DNA of 64,000 nt, from NCBI GenBank assembly GCA_020284085.1, contig JACEVL010000003.1:124001-188000 (forward strand). Direction: 5' to 3'. Below are positions 44,701 through 55,575 of the stretch, piece after piece (the first letter of the stretch is position 1; each line of letters begins with the position of its first letter). The position numbers were made by a program, and so were the translations under genes. Under the pieces are notes generated by a model that was given only the letters and a program-made list of their open reading frames with translations, was not told where the DNA came from and did not search any database. Source of the stretch: Aporrectodea caliginosa. Taxonomy: Eukaryota > Annelida > Clitellata > Crassiclitellata > Lumbricidae.

Positions 44701-45288
44701 TGTTTTCGTCTAGTGTAGAAATAGATATACAACTCCATCTATATATGTTCAATTGGTTATTTTTTGGCGGTAGGAATAGCTTGGTACTATCTATATTTCC
44801 ATGTGTGGTCGAAAAATATACCTTCCTCGGTAGTTCTATATGTGGTATTTTTGTTTAAACAGGTGTCCAATGGATTCCTATTTTTATTTAATTGCTCCTG
44901 CAATTTTGAAAACGTCGTCTGTTGTTAGAAACATAATCATGACGAAGAAGTGCCTTCATTGAGACAACCGACTACGCGTAGTCCCTTATAATTATATAGC
45001 CTTATGCATACCGTTTTAACGGTGTCTACGTAGGGCATTAAATTACATGCATGTCCCTGTTTGAGCATCTGTGTGCATGTACGTAATTCTGTATGCATAT
45101 AGACCTATACATGCGCATTATGAATGGAGGTGTATGTGTGCATGTACGTGTGTATGTGTATATAATTATGCACGCATGCGTGTATGGGTGTGTGTTTGCG
45201 TGCATGCATGCATACATGTATGTATGACAGTTTGGCCCGTAGCACATTCAATATTACGATGCTTTACTCTTGACCAAAACACTGCCTA

Positions 45289-45519
45289 GATGGATGGATG
45301 GATGGATGGATGGATGGATGGATGGATGGATGGATGGATGGATGGATGGATGGATGGATGGATGGATGGATGGATGGATGGATGGATGGATGGATGGATG
45401 GATGGATGGATGGATGGTTGGACGGACGGACGGACGGACGGACGGACGGACGGACGAACGGACGGATGGATGGATGGACGAACGGACGAACGGGTGGATG
45501 GATGGATGGATGGATGGAT
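45289..45519. repeat. (GGAT)n / (GGAC)n tetranucleotide array
   Basis: Thirty-plus perfect ATGG units are followed by a GGAC block and a mixed tail. It reads open in five or more frames (WMDG, PSIH repeats), all artefactual. The preceding 45070-45220 is rich in TGTATG/CATG steps. Confidence 0.97.
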
Positions 45520-47170
45520 AGTGCTGGCTTTAAACACCAGTCCTTTAGAGAGTATTTTTCTGATCGTTCAATCGCCCGATGGTCGACAGGTCCTATAGAG
45601 TAAGGTCAGGTCTACGGACCCTGGCGGCCACAACATGTAGCTTGACAATAATGATACAGTTCTCGTCTTAGACATTTAAAAAGCTACTTTCAGATGCTAT
45701 AGATTTAGTAAATGCATTTAATGGGCAGGTGAAAGAAATTCTTCCATTGCCTTCTCTGTGGTAATGCTAGTCCCAAGCCTGGAGATCGCAGGAGGGAGAC
45801 TTTGATCATCTTTGCTAAGGCACAGTGTCTTTCAACAGATACCTGATAATGGAAATATATCTAATTCCAATATAAGATAATAAAGTGACAATAGACTATA
45901 ATTACAGTCAAAAGCTGTCGCTAAACAATAGATAATAAAATTATATGCTCGTCTTGGACACCTTGAACACGTATTCTTCCGATGATATAAATTTTGTAAA
46001 TGTGATTAATGCCAAAAATAATCTTTGTCGGCGGCATCGGCCTATGTTGTCATAAGCTGCCGTTAAACTGTGGACACACACACACACACACACAATCTCC
46101 AGTTTTTAAGCTGCAATATGCCAAAAAATAATCTTTGTCGGCGGGAACGGCCTATGTTGTCATAAGCTGCCGTTAAACTGTGGATCCAATCCAATCTCCA
46201 GTTTCTCTTCACATGTTCGGTAAGGTCGACGTTTGCGGTCCTTGGAGGTCACAAAGGTGTTAATAGACAACGGGAACTGCCTACCATCGAGAGTGCCAAT
46301 CCGAAGGCTGGAATAAAGGATGAGGGCGGCGCTAATCGTTATTGTTATGACATAGCGTTGTAAAGTCCAAACTACTGCTAAATGGTCTCTATAAGATCAG
46401 TTGTGTGACATGCTCATCCGAAGGCATCAGGTTCAAATCCAATGAGAAAGAATATGTACATGTAGAAGTGTCTGTTATGCAAACAACGTAACAAACAGAT
46501 CCATACACAATATTGTTATTAAGAAATATTGGCCTATGTGGCTGTACTATAGCAATGACGGGATTTTCAACGCTGATTCGAAACGCTTGGCAATTTCATG
46601 GAAATTCCCATTAAAGGCTCTCTGCCTAAAAAACTTTAAAATAACTTCAGCGAGAAAACAGAATGTAGGCTACATTAGGTAGGCTTTATGTGGTAGGGTC
46701 GTCTGGACTAGATGTTGAAAGAAGCCTTTGTTAAGAAATATGCAGCAAATATAATGTGCTCATGCTTTAGTCTATTTTATAAGGCTATCAAATCACCGAC
46801 GCTACACGTACAACCAAGCTTATAGTCTCAGACGATGGTAGGTTGACTATTTACATAATCAGCTTTTTTAATATGAAATCTAAGAAGACAATGAAACATT
46901 TATCTTGAATATCCTGAATTTATGTGCAGTTGTTAAGATAGCCTACATAATCCCAATGCAACAGGTAACCCCAGGTTGCCTTGATCATCAGTGCGAAGGG
47001 AGCTGCGGCCAACAGACTGGGCGAGGCCTCAATATATATTATATAGCTACCTATGAGCAAATCTAGCACTACATTCAAGACAGAATAGGCCTACATGTGC
47101 TTACTCAGGCACGTTGCGAGACTCAAATTCAAGAGGAGGCATCTGCCTCCTCGTGCCTCAATGTAACTAC
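45520..47170. repeat. intergenic with near-identical 65-bp pair
   Basis: Positions 46011-46075 and 46124-46189 are nearly identical minus-orientation copies of the ATCTTTGTCGGCGG / CATAAGCTGCCGTTAAACTG module, separated by a (CA)n run (46075-46093). 46310-46340 has the reversed CTCC module. No gene seen in the remainder. Confidence 0.6.
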
Positions 47171-47174
47171 GCCT

Positions 47175-48604
47175 AGTATTCATTCATTCCAATTAATTCC
47201 AAAGATTTATATAGCGCCCCTTCAAGATTACTACTCAGGAGCGCTCCCGACCCAACCACGGCTGAAAAGGATGGTTTTAAGGCTAGAGTAAAACGCATCT
47301 AAATGAACTCTAGGAATAAGGCGTATTGTTAATGGGAGCCCATTCCAAACCATGGGGCCAGCAACAGAGAAGGCGCGATGCTGTCTAAGAGCAGTTCGCG
47401 CACGGGGAACAAGAAGTTCACCATGTGTGGAGGAGCGGAGAGCTCTACGTCCCTGCACATCCAAAGTAGAGCGACAGAGCTCTTGTAAGTACACAGGAGC
47501 GGAACCTAAGAGGCACCGCCACACCAAAGCAGAAAGCCGGTACACAATCCGCTGCGGGATAGGAAGCCAGTGCAGGACATCCCTCATAAAAGCGGTGACA
47601 TGGCCGAACTTTGGGATATGGCCGATGAGGCGCGCGGCCGTGCGCAAGACCCGCTCCAAACACCCCAACCGTACAGCCGGGAGGCCAGCGTAGAGTGCAC
47701 AGCAAAGATCAAGACGCGTGACGACAAACGAATGGATAAGAGTAGAGGCAGCATTAGTGGTGAGAGAGCGCGAGACGACTCTGAGCTGGCGCAACTGATA
47801 ATAGCAGTCGCGACAGAGCTGGTGTATGTGCCGTGCGAAGGTAAGCTCTTGATCTAATGTGACGCCAAGATCGCGAACAGTGGTAGAGAAAGCGAACTGC
47901 GGGAACTCAGTAGCAAGTGCTGCTAGATCGATCTTAGCAAGCTGTTGGCGCGTGCCCAGCCAGATGAACTGAGTCTTGGATGGGTTGAGCCGCAAGCGGT
48001 TCGACGACATCCAGGCCCCAAGGACATCCAGCGCCCGGCTCATGGCCCGGACTGTGGGAGCCGCATCAGAAGCCAAGCAGTGCAGGTATGCTTGGACATC
48101 GTCAGCATAAGACTGGCTTAGGACAGCGTTTGCTGCAAGAAGGGGGCCTAGGTCGGCCGTATAGAGGATGTAGAGAAGGGGACCCAAGACGGATTTCTGG
48201 GCAGACCAAAAGGGGCAGGGACCCATAGGGACCTAGTAGGCCCATAGACAACTGAGAAGGAACGATCATGTAAGAATGAGCCAAGCCAATCAAGAAAGTT
48301 ACCAGATAGGCCAAATGAGACAGAAAGGCGCCTAAGGAGAATGTCATGGTCTACACTATCGAAGGTAGCACTGACGTCAAGCAGTGCCAGAAGAGAAACC
48401 TGCGACCTATCGATAGCCCCATATATATCTGATAGGAGGCGAAGCAGAAGCGTCTCAGTAGAGTGGCCCTTGCGAAAGCCGGATTGATAGACAGGAAGCA
48501 GATTATTCATCTCTAAATAAGCAGTTAGTTGAAAAGCAACAATCTTTTCGATAATTTTAGACATAAAAGAAACGTTTGCAATTGGTCTGAAGTTTGCTGG
48601 TTCA
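47175..48604 (-). mobile_element. CR1/L2-like LINE, 5'-truncated, one frameshift
   Basis: The minus strand encodes a nearly complete second half of ORF2: FRPIANVSFMSKIIEK near 48590, GFRKGHSTETLLLRLLSD near 48470, ALLDVSATFDSVDHDIL near 48380, SVLGPLLYILYTADL near 48190, the active-site SYADDVQAYLHC near 48110, LRLNPSKTQFIWLGT near 47990, RDLGVTLDQELTF near 47875, and VAGPMVWNGLPLTIR near 47350. The two frames 48564-48148 and 48226-47231 meet at a one-base deletion around 48199-48201 in the PQGS motif. The 3' end is GGGCGCTATATAAATC plus a (TGGAAT)-like tail at 47175-47225. The palm motif reads SATFD rather than the usual SAAFD or SKAFD. It is the best preserved LINE here, but inactive. Confidence 0.88.
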
Positions 48605-48648
48605 GTATGTGCTTACTTAGTTTATATTTGAATGTTAGAGTGTATTAA

Positions 48649-49608
48649 CCCTAGGGCTACAAGCTTTTTTTGTAACACGGACTACCAAGGGGGTGGTTAC
48701 CACCCCCCTGGATTTCGTGTTTGGTTTCACATATCATAACTTGTAATATAGCATTGGATTCAGCATTCATTTCTGCACAGAATGGTATATTTAGTTGTAC
48801 ATTATGTGAATGCACCTCGAAATTACATCACTTTTAACAATTGAACCCATTAATTAGCAATATTTTATATTATTGCATACATTTTGTGCTTTTGGATAAA
48901 CAAATGTAAGATTATGTGTGTTTTGAAACTAATCTATGTATAAAAGATACACATAATCATCCCTAAACATGTTTATATAGTATAAATGTACATCCATACA
49001 TATATATCCATAAATATATATCGGTTTACGTTGTAATGCTGTATTCAGCCATTTTCACACAGATTACGCGTATTATTATTTATTTTGATCACTTCTGGTA
49101 TTCAAAAGACAAAGATGTAGGTATGCAAATGAAGCCCTACATTCCCTCTAAAGAATGGTATCTTTGTTTCTCTTCCAGGAAGACAAATGAATACGCTACA
49201 GACAAAAACATAAGGGGGGAGTGCTTCCATTTAGCCATTTTTCACGCATGTTACGCGTATTATTATTTATTTTGAGCACTTCCGGTTGTCTCAGGTCAAC
49301 TAAGTGACCAGAGAAATGTAGCCCCACATTCCCTCTATAGAATGGTATAATTTGTTTCTCTTAATATTAAATGACGGATAAGATATATTCGAAAATCTAG
49401 GGGGGTGGTATCCACCCCCCTGGTGCCTCGGGTATATCAGGTATAACTTTTGAATGGCGTGGGCTACAACCATAATGTTTACCTCAAAATGTGCGCCAAT
49501 GAATCTGCTACAGCTACCTAAAATGCCAAAATTATATTCCATATGGAAACAAAAAAATTTCATAAAAACGTAGGGGGATGGCAACCACCCCCCCTGGTAG
49601 CCCGAGGG
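48649..49608. mobile_element. piggyBac-type MITE, TTAA TSD
   Basis: Flanked by TTAA at 48645-48648 and 49609-49612, with inverted ends CCCTAGGGCTACAAGC and GGTAGCCCGAGGG. The subterminal GGGGGTGGTTACCACCCCC is palindromic. The body contains a 170-bp direct repeat (ACGCGTATTATTATTTATTT ... CTACATTCCCTCTA) at about 49060 and 49250. Sister copy at 58220-59172. No transposase; TTAA with CCC ends is the piggyBac signature. Confidence 0.88.
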
Positions 49609-49631
49609 TTAAAACGCCTAACATACCTATT

Positions 49632-49645
49632 GCTTCTGTTTGTAG
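49632..49645 (+). promoter_or_regulatory. candidate 3' splice site upstream of the cGAS-like gene
   Basis: A pyrimidine-rich GCTTCTGTTTGTAG tract would begin a non-coding first part of the exon 85 bp before the ATG. A second candidate, TTATCATCACAG, ends at 49725, six bases before the ATG. If used, the preceding intron would contain the piggyBac MITE. Confidence 0.4.
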
Positions 49646-49730
49646 GTTTAAGCGACGATACAATCACGAGTGTTAGAGATACATGTAAGTGAAATTACTC
49701 GGGTTGAAGTCCATTATCATCACAGCTCAT

Positions 49731-52700
49731 ATGATGGATTCAGATAGAGATACTTTAAATACTCCTTTGCACGTTGCGGTTCGAGACGGTTGCTTAGAAG
49801 ACATGGCGACGCTGCTACAGAGCAACCCTGAAGACGTCAATGCACAGAACAGAGAAGGCAGAACTCCACTGCATCTGGCCGTTGAAACCTATTGTCCACG
49901 TGCAGCTGTCGAGGTGCTGCTTAAACACGGGGCAAACATTCACGTGAAAGACGACAATCAAACAACACCGTTTCAGTTGGCAGCAAGACAGGGGCTTACA
50001 GATATTGTTGAGATGATGGTGCATTTCGCTGAAAGTGCAAGTAAGGACAATAAGCAAAACGTCGGCGGCTGCCAGTTTCTGTTTCCACAGCCTTCAAAGA
50101 CAATTCTCAAACGAGTCGATCCTCATCTATATCGGAAATCTGACAAACCAGTAATCGTATCGGAGAAAATACTTACGTCGGGCGATATAGCTACGCATCA
50201 ACTTTCAATGCGGTTATCACATGCATTCTTGGGTGCGACGCCAGTAACGCAGAAATACCAGATGAAACCTGGAGATATACAGTATGATATAGTTCCTGAA
50301 GATGAAGATGACATTTTTCCCATCAGACTAACCATACGAAAGAAAGACGAACCATCGAACATGCTGCGCCGTGAATGTTTCAAAGCTATTCTATCCGCAA
50401 TAAAACCAACAGATAGGCGAGTTCCAGTAGGCTTACTCGAGACGTTATTAAGAACCGATATAATAGACGGACATGAGATTACCAGAGATGGGCAAACAGC
50501 ATTACATGTTGCGATGCAGCATGGCCCCGTATCTAGCAAAGTCCTAGAAATACTCTTCAACTCTGGTAAGTTTAATGTGAATGCCCTCTCTCCTAGATCC
50601 GAAACGCCTCTGTTTGTTGCCATCAACCGTGGACGTAAACATTGCTGTTCGAGTGAATATAGGGAAGAGGATAAAAATACAGTGCAGTTACTTTTGAAAC
50701 ACAAGGCAGACGTCAACTTCAGGAACTGGAAAGGTGAAACTGCTTTGATGAGGGCAGCTGAATATGACTGCTATCACATTGTTCAGCTTTTCATAGACTG
50801 GGCGAAGGAAACTGGCATAGGCATCGATCTCAATGCCAGAGATTTTTTAGATGAGACCGCGTTATTAAAGGCAGTAAGAGAGCGAAACCCACAAACCGTG
50901 AAGGTACTTATGGATGCTGGCGCTTCTGTCACTTTTGCGGATTACTACGGACACACACCGCTACATAAAGCCTTATACGAAGTACTTACTAAAGACGATT
51001 GCATCGATTACCGTTATGTGTGGAGAGAACTCTGCAGCGGAGACGTAAAACTTGACCTTCAAGAAGCTACACATAAAGTAAAACAGCACAAATTTTTAGA
51101 TGAAAACTTCAATCCAGACGACTTTCCATATTTCATCTTCCAGTTGAAAGAACTCATCGATGAAAAACTCACACACAGACCTCACGATCCAAAAGCTCAG
51201 AGAGAGCAGCTTCGTATCAGGGAGTTTCAAAAAGACGTCGAGGACTGTTCTAGAGTAACCGAAGAAGAATTGAATAAACAGAGAACTGTTAATATCCTCC
51301 TTGAAAATGGAGATGCTGACATAAATGCTGTCGACTCCAGAGGTAATACCCCGCTTGATCTGGCCCTTAAGGCAGGTGTGAAAACAAAGTCTTGTACAAT
51401 AGAAGCACTTAAACAACGCGGAGCCACTTCTAACACATTTAGACTCATACAATCGGATGGCGTGTTAAAAATGTTGAAACGTGTGATAGACACAAAGGGA
51501 AGATCATCTTTCCATCGATTAGCAATTGGTTACAAATACAGTCCCATCGAAATACCGAGGAGCAGAAACTACGTACAGTTACCCACTGTGCTTGAAGGCA
51601 TTCGATGGTTCTCCCAAATGCGAAAAGATAAATGTCGTCAAATCGTCGAGGTCAAAGACAACCAAGGTAGAACCGCATTGCATAAAGCCATAATGCCATC
51701 TTACTCGAGTTACTACGTACGTGGAGATGACTTACGCCCGTTGGTTATCCGTACTGCGTATTTACTTCTGAGCTTGGGTTGTAGTGTCAACGCCATTGAT
51801 AACTATGGAAGAACGCCGCTTCATTACTCCTATGGCCCATATGTAGGTCTCTTCGTGGAAAATGGCGGAAATAAAGACATCAAAGATAAAGACGGGAAAA
51901 GTGCGATTGAAATGGTGCAAATGAGGGAAAAAGAGGAAGACATGACTCGCAAATATGATGAGCGTGGATTCACTCAGTACATAAAAGACAAAGTTGTTCG
52001 GATATCGGATATTACTGAACTATTGCAGATTGATTCATCTCTGCTAGAGTCAATGAATTTTCAATATGGAACTTTTTCATACATTTCAGACGAGAAATCA
52101 TATTACGCGAAAAATATCCTAAGCACGATATTGAATAAAGCAAACTTCGCAAATTCCAATCCGATTTCAGATCTCCTTAACAAAGAATTGAACAACTTCG
52201 TCAACCGAATCGTGGATGGAATTAAAAACTATGATCCACGATTCGAATGTAGACCGATCTTCGTTGGAAGTGCTTTCGAAGAAACGAAAATAGATTTCCC
52301 AGATGAATACGACTTTGATTTGGTTCTGACAAAATTTAGCGAATTATGTGAAGTCATTCCATCGCCAATACTCCCAACTGGTTTTGTTCATCTTAAGATA
52401 AAGCAGGCAAACGATCACACTACAAAACAGAAATTCGATGATTTCTTCAACGCTGAAGGCATTCTCTTAACAAACAAAGTGAATGCATACTTCAAATTAG
52501 TTCTTGGCGAAGTCCTTGAAGATCCGAGGTTTCTGAAAAACGAACATCTTTTCGAAAGAGTCAATGAGTTCAGCGACCGTTGGCCAAGAAATGTCATGAA
52601 TCAGAATAGCCTTTGTACAAATTTACGACTGAATCTGAACCGACCACTTGACGGAAACTACCTGTTCAAAGAGATATCAGTCGACATTGTTCCTTGTATT

Positions 52701-53432
52701 CACATAGATAATTGGTGGCCAGAGGATGCATTGCTGGATATAAGGGATGAACTAAAAGTGGACGGTTGTAATTTGGTATTTGATCAACCACATCACAAGT
52801 ATCCTTGGATTCCGTTCACCGACCCGTGTGCTAGGATTTCGTTTGCACCGATAGAAAGTCGACTTATCAAAGAGAGTACTGAAATAGCAAAAGCAGCCTA
52901 TATGGTTGGAAAACAGTTGATCAATGGCAGTCAAGGACCTACTTATATATTGAAGACGTGCTTCTTATATTGTAACGAAGCCCTGGATCCGCTACATACA
53001 ACACGAACCGGACGACCACCTTACAAAGGCATGCCAGATGACTACCTAAAATTCTTACGCTCAGGCATGAGCTTGCAAGGACGTGTTGACGAACTCCATT
53101 TCTGGGTTGAAAAATTACTCAAATGTTATCTAGACTTTAACCTTCAAGATTTCTGTCCGTGCTACATGATGCCGTCTTTCATTTTACCGATTGGCAATTA
53201 TCTTAAATCGAATCATATTCAGTTACTGTTCTGTAAAACATTTTATGATAAACGTGGGCTAAGCAATGCTACAAACGATTACGAGGAAATTTACCACCTG
53301 TATCATAGCATTTCGTCGTCTGAAACCGACCTGAGTATTGAACTTCCGAAGCCCGAACCTCTTCTCGAACGCTTTAACAGAGAAGAACTAATGGAGAAAC
53401 TAGCCACTCCTCTTTCGTATTCTAGAAAGTAA
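49731..53432 (+). CDS. ankyrin-repeat cGAS-like receptor (Mab-21/cGLR nucleotidyltransferase)
   Basis: One uninterrupted 1233-codon exon; ATG at 49731 is the first in frame after a stop at 49686-49688 (ATG 49734 is an alternative). Ankyrin repeats lie at about residues 10-105, 250-430, 525-570 and 640-730 (TPLHVAV, RTPLHLAV, QTALHVAM, ETALMRAA, HTPLHKAL, NTPLDLAL, RTALHKAI, RTPLHYS). The last 450 residues form a Mab-21/cGAS-type nucleotidyltransferase: the activation motif G846-S847 is followed by E859-Y-D861 (GSAFEETKIDFPDEYDFDLV, the same spacing as in cGAS), and the third acid is D985 in EISVDIVPC. All three metal-binding acids are present, so a catalytically active cyclic-dinucleotide synthase is plausible. 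I see no H-CC-C zinc-ribbon motif of vertebrate cGAS, so double-stranded DNA sensing is not implied. Family members make cyclic dinucleotides that signal through STING; the ankyrin half may sense or inhibit. Residues 106-250 and 440-520 are unassigned. Cytosolic; no signal peptide or membrane segment seen. Confidence 0.9.
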   Translation: MMDSDRDTLNTPLHVAVRDGCLEDMATLLQSNPEDVNAQNREGRTPLHLAVETYCPRAAVEVLLKHGANIHVKDDNQTTPFQLAARQGLTDIVEMMVHFAESASKDNKQNVGGCQFLFPQPSKTILKRVDPHLYRKSDKPVIVSEKILTSGDIATHQLSMRLSHAFLGATPVTQKYQMKPGDIQYDIVPEDEDDIFPIRLTIRKKDEPSNMLRRECFKAILSAIKPTDRRVPVGLLETLLRTDIIDGHEITRDGQTALHVAMQHGPVSSKVLEILFNSGKFNVNALSPRSETPLFVAINRGRKHCCSSEYREEDKNTVQLLLKHKADVNFRNWKGETALMRAAEYDCYHIVQLFIDWAKETGIGIDLNARDFLDETALLKAVRERNPQTVKVLMDAGASVTFADYYGHTPLHKALYEVLTKDDCIDYRYVWRELCSGDVKLDLQEATHKVKQHKFLDENFNPDDFPYFIFQLKELIDEKLTHRPHDPKAQREQLRIREFQKDVEDCSRVTEEELNKQRTVNILLENGDADINAVDSRGNTPLDLALKAGVKTKSCTIEALKQRGATSNTFRLIQSDGVLKMLKRVIDTKGRSSFHRLAIGYKYSPIEIPRSRNYVQLPTVLEGIRWFSQMRKDKCRQIVEVKDNQGRTALHKAIMPSYSSYYVRGDDLRPLVIRTAYLLLSLGCSVNAIDNYGRTPLHYSYGPYVGLFVENGGNKDIKDKDGKSAIEMVQMREKEEDMTRKYDERGFTQYIKDKVVRISDITELLQIDSSLLESMNFQYGTFSYISDEKSYYAKNILSTILNKANFANSNPISDLLNKELNNFVNRIVDGIKNYDPRFECRPIFVGSAFEETKIDFPDEYDFDLVLTKFSELCEVIPSPILPTGFVHLKIKQANDHTTKQKFDDFFNAEGILLTNKVNAYFKLVLGEVLEDPRFLKNEHLFERVNEFSDRWPRNVMNQNSLCTNLRLNLNRPLDGNYLFKEISVDIVPCIHIDNWWPEDALLDIRDELKVDGCNLVFDQPHHKYPWIPFTDPCARISFAPIESRLIKESTEIAKAAYMVGKQLINGSQGPTYILKTCFLYCNEALDPLHTTRTGRPPYKGMPDDYLKFLRSGMSLQGRVDELHFWVEKLLKCYLDFNLQDFCPCYMMPSFILPIGNYLKSNHIQLLFCKTFYDKRGLSNATNDYEEIYHLYHSISSSETDLSIELPKPEPLLERFNREELMEKLATPLSYSRK

Positions 53433-53563
53433 CAAGTGATAGCCCTGCTGTCTAAATGTCATCTCTACCCTGGAAACGAAAGTAGCGAGCAAATGGATAA
53501 CAATGAAGAGAGGACGGAGCAAATGGATGAAGAAGAGGAAGACGAGCAGCAAGAGGACGACTA
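53433..53563 (+). other. in-frame open extension after the cGLR stop
   Basis: After the TAA at 53430-53432 the same frame stays open for 43 more codons to TAA at 53561-53563. It ends in a strongly acidic stretch (EQMDEEEEDEQQEDD). It could be ancestral C-terminus lost to a new stop, a readthrough product, or chance. Confidence 0.4.
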
Positions 53564-54048
53564 AGAATTTGCGTCATCCGATGAATACTACTATATCGAT
53601 ACTGATGCGATAGTGATGTAGAGTGTTGGTGTTACCATTAGTAATCACTAATGTTGCTATTATCACTAACGGTAACGGATTTATAAAGGTCATGTTTATA
53701 TATAATTGCATACGACACAAATACGCTCAGGTTTGGTCATATCATATAGACAGTTAAGTCTTCTTGATAGTTTCGATAGAAAGTTCTGAGGCTCGGATTT
53801 CGACTTGCATCCTGACCTTTGGAAATTCTGGAATTACCTAAGGCGTCGTTCCAGAAAGCAATCAACACCTGACTGAGTATGGTGACGCCAATCAATGTAG
53901 ACTCCTGCATGCCAGTGGCGCCAATTCGAAGACAATCCTCTCGCGAATGGGCTGCAGCCAATGCAGATCTATTCATGGCTTTCTCACAACTGTTTTTGGG
54001 TGTGTAACATGCTTCGATGTTCATTAAATTGGTTCGCGTATTTCGTGC
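53564..54048. other. 3' flank of the cGLR gene
   Basis: No clear AATAAA found. A minus-strand 95-residue frame (53737-54024) is unrecognised and not claimed as a gene. A short inverted repeat (CCATTAGTAATCACTAATG) is at about 53635. Confidence 0.35.
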
Positions 54049-54052
54049 TTAA

Positions 54053-55575
54053 CCCTCTAAGGGACAAGATTTTTTTGGTCTGCAAAATGTTCAAAACTAA
54101 CACAAATACATTGTCTAGGGTTCTCCTGTCAACATAACGTAGTTTATTTTATACTTAGTAGAACACATTTGCATTATGGCGACTTTTATTTTATGGGACA
54201 GATATGTCCCATTGTCCGTTAGGCAGTAAAAGTACATTTTTGTGCTATGTTGGACTATGTTGATTAAATGTCAGAATATGATCATGTACCATGTAGCAAA
54301 GAATTTATTTGAACAGATATGATATATAGATAGTTAGTGTGGAACTTGGTGAAACAGTTACGGTCACTTTGCAAACATAGAACAACACTACAGGTGGCAC
54401 ACTGAAATCTTCACTGGTTATCTTTGCCCCTCTTGTGACAAAGCTTACATCTCTTCCTGTCAGGCAAGATGTGAGGCAAATGATTATGTATCAACACTGG
54501 AGACGCCTTTCTTTGATTGCTCCAGTCGGAAAAGCATTCCTCCTGGAAGTACAAGTACCTATGAGATCACGAACCACCTGCTGTCTGGACTCTAAATGTG
54601 TTAGGCCTATTTTGGTGTCTGTTGGGAGACTTGTAATTCAAGTAGCCATTTACCACTGTTTCGACCAGGCTATCAAACATCACTCTGAGATAATACTTCT
54701 ATCGGCATCAAATTCTATTACATAATACGGTTTGAGCTGGTCTTCCAGATCAAATCCTCCCACATAATTATTTGTTGTATTCTTTCACCCATGATGGAAC
54801 GTTGATAACACAACCTTCACAGCGGAACCTTCTTACGTCTGTCTATCTATAGGTTCTGTACCTACGGATTGTTCTGAATTGGATATGAGATGGACAGCCT
54901 TTGTGTCCATCCACCTCAAAAAGTTCATCTGCTTCTCCGTTGTTTGGAGGGACTGAATGTCACCTCTTGTATGCTTGCAGGCCCTAGGCATATTTGTATG
55001 ATGTATGAATGTATGTATGTATGTATGTATGTATGTATGTATGTATGTATGGATGGATGTAAGTATGCATGTATACATGTATTTATGTATGTATGTGTGT
55101 ATGTATGTCTGTATGCATATATGTATGTACGTATTTATGTGTACATGTATGTATATATGTATGTATGTATGTATGCATGTACATGTTTCTACGTATGCAT
55201 GTATGTATGCATATATGTGTGTACATATGGATGTATATATGTAAGTACATATGTATATGTCTATGTATGTGTGAATGCGTATTATATGTATTTGTGTAAG
55301 TCTGAATGCAATTATGTATGTCTCTATGCATGCATATATGTATGTATGTATGTATGTATTTATGTATGTATGTATGTATGTATGTATGTATATATATATA
55401 TATATATATATGTAAATGTATATGTATATGTGTAATATGTTTTGTATGTACGAATGCAAGTATGCATGAATGCATATATGTACGTTTTCACACTGCCCTT
55501 TCATGTACAGGCATTTTGTACATGCATTTTATGACATTGCCTAACGGACAATGGGACATATATGTCCCATGAAGA
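54053..55575 (-). mobile_element. decayed piggyBac transposon with transposase relic
   Basis: The left end is TTAA (54049-54052) plus CCCTCTAAGGGACAAG. Matching internal inverted repeats (GGGACAGATATGTCCCATTG near 54195, CAATGGGACATATATGTCCC near 55551) bracket it. The minus strand at about 54390-54790 retains pieces of the transposase C-terminus: GGFDLEDQLKPYY, VNGYLNYK, and the terminal cysteine-rich start RKRCKLCHKRGK. The frames are broken, so it is inactive. The right end was not located. A large ATGT microsatellite sits inside. Confidence 0.7.
54997..55445. repeat. (ATGT)n-type microsatellite
   Basis: About 450 bp of imperfect TATG repeats with a (TA)n core at 55387-55411. Long open frames on both strands (MYVCMYVC, YIHTYIHT) are repeat translations. 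Confidence 0.95.

Noticed and set aside
45286..45603. Long overlapping frames rich in WMDG or PSIH repeats
   Set aside because: Translations of a tetranucleotide array; open on both strands in several frames, as expected from a 4-bp repeat without stop codons.
47352..47693. 113-residue plus-strand gene
   Set aside because: Antisense shadow of the LINE reverse transcriptase on the minus strand.
49689..49730. Extended N-terminus of the cGLR beginning MKLLGLKS
   Set aside because: The codon at 49689 is GTG, not ATG; the first ATG is at 49731.
53737..54024. 95-residue minus-strand gene beyond the cGLR
   Set aside because: No homology recognised, no splice or poly(A) support; length is compatible with chance.
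54833..55572. Frames of 130-223 residues reading YIHTYIHT or MYVCMYVC
   Set aside because: They come from the ATGT microsatellite and have no non-repetitive domain.
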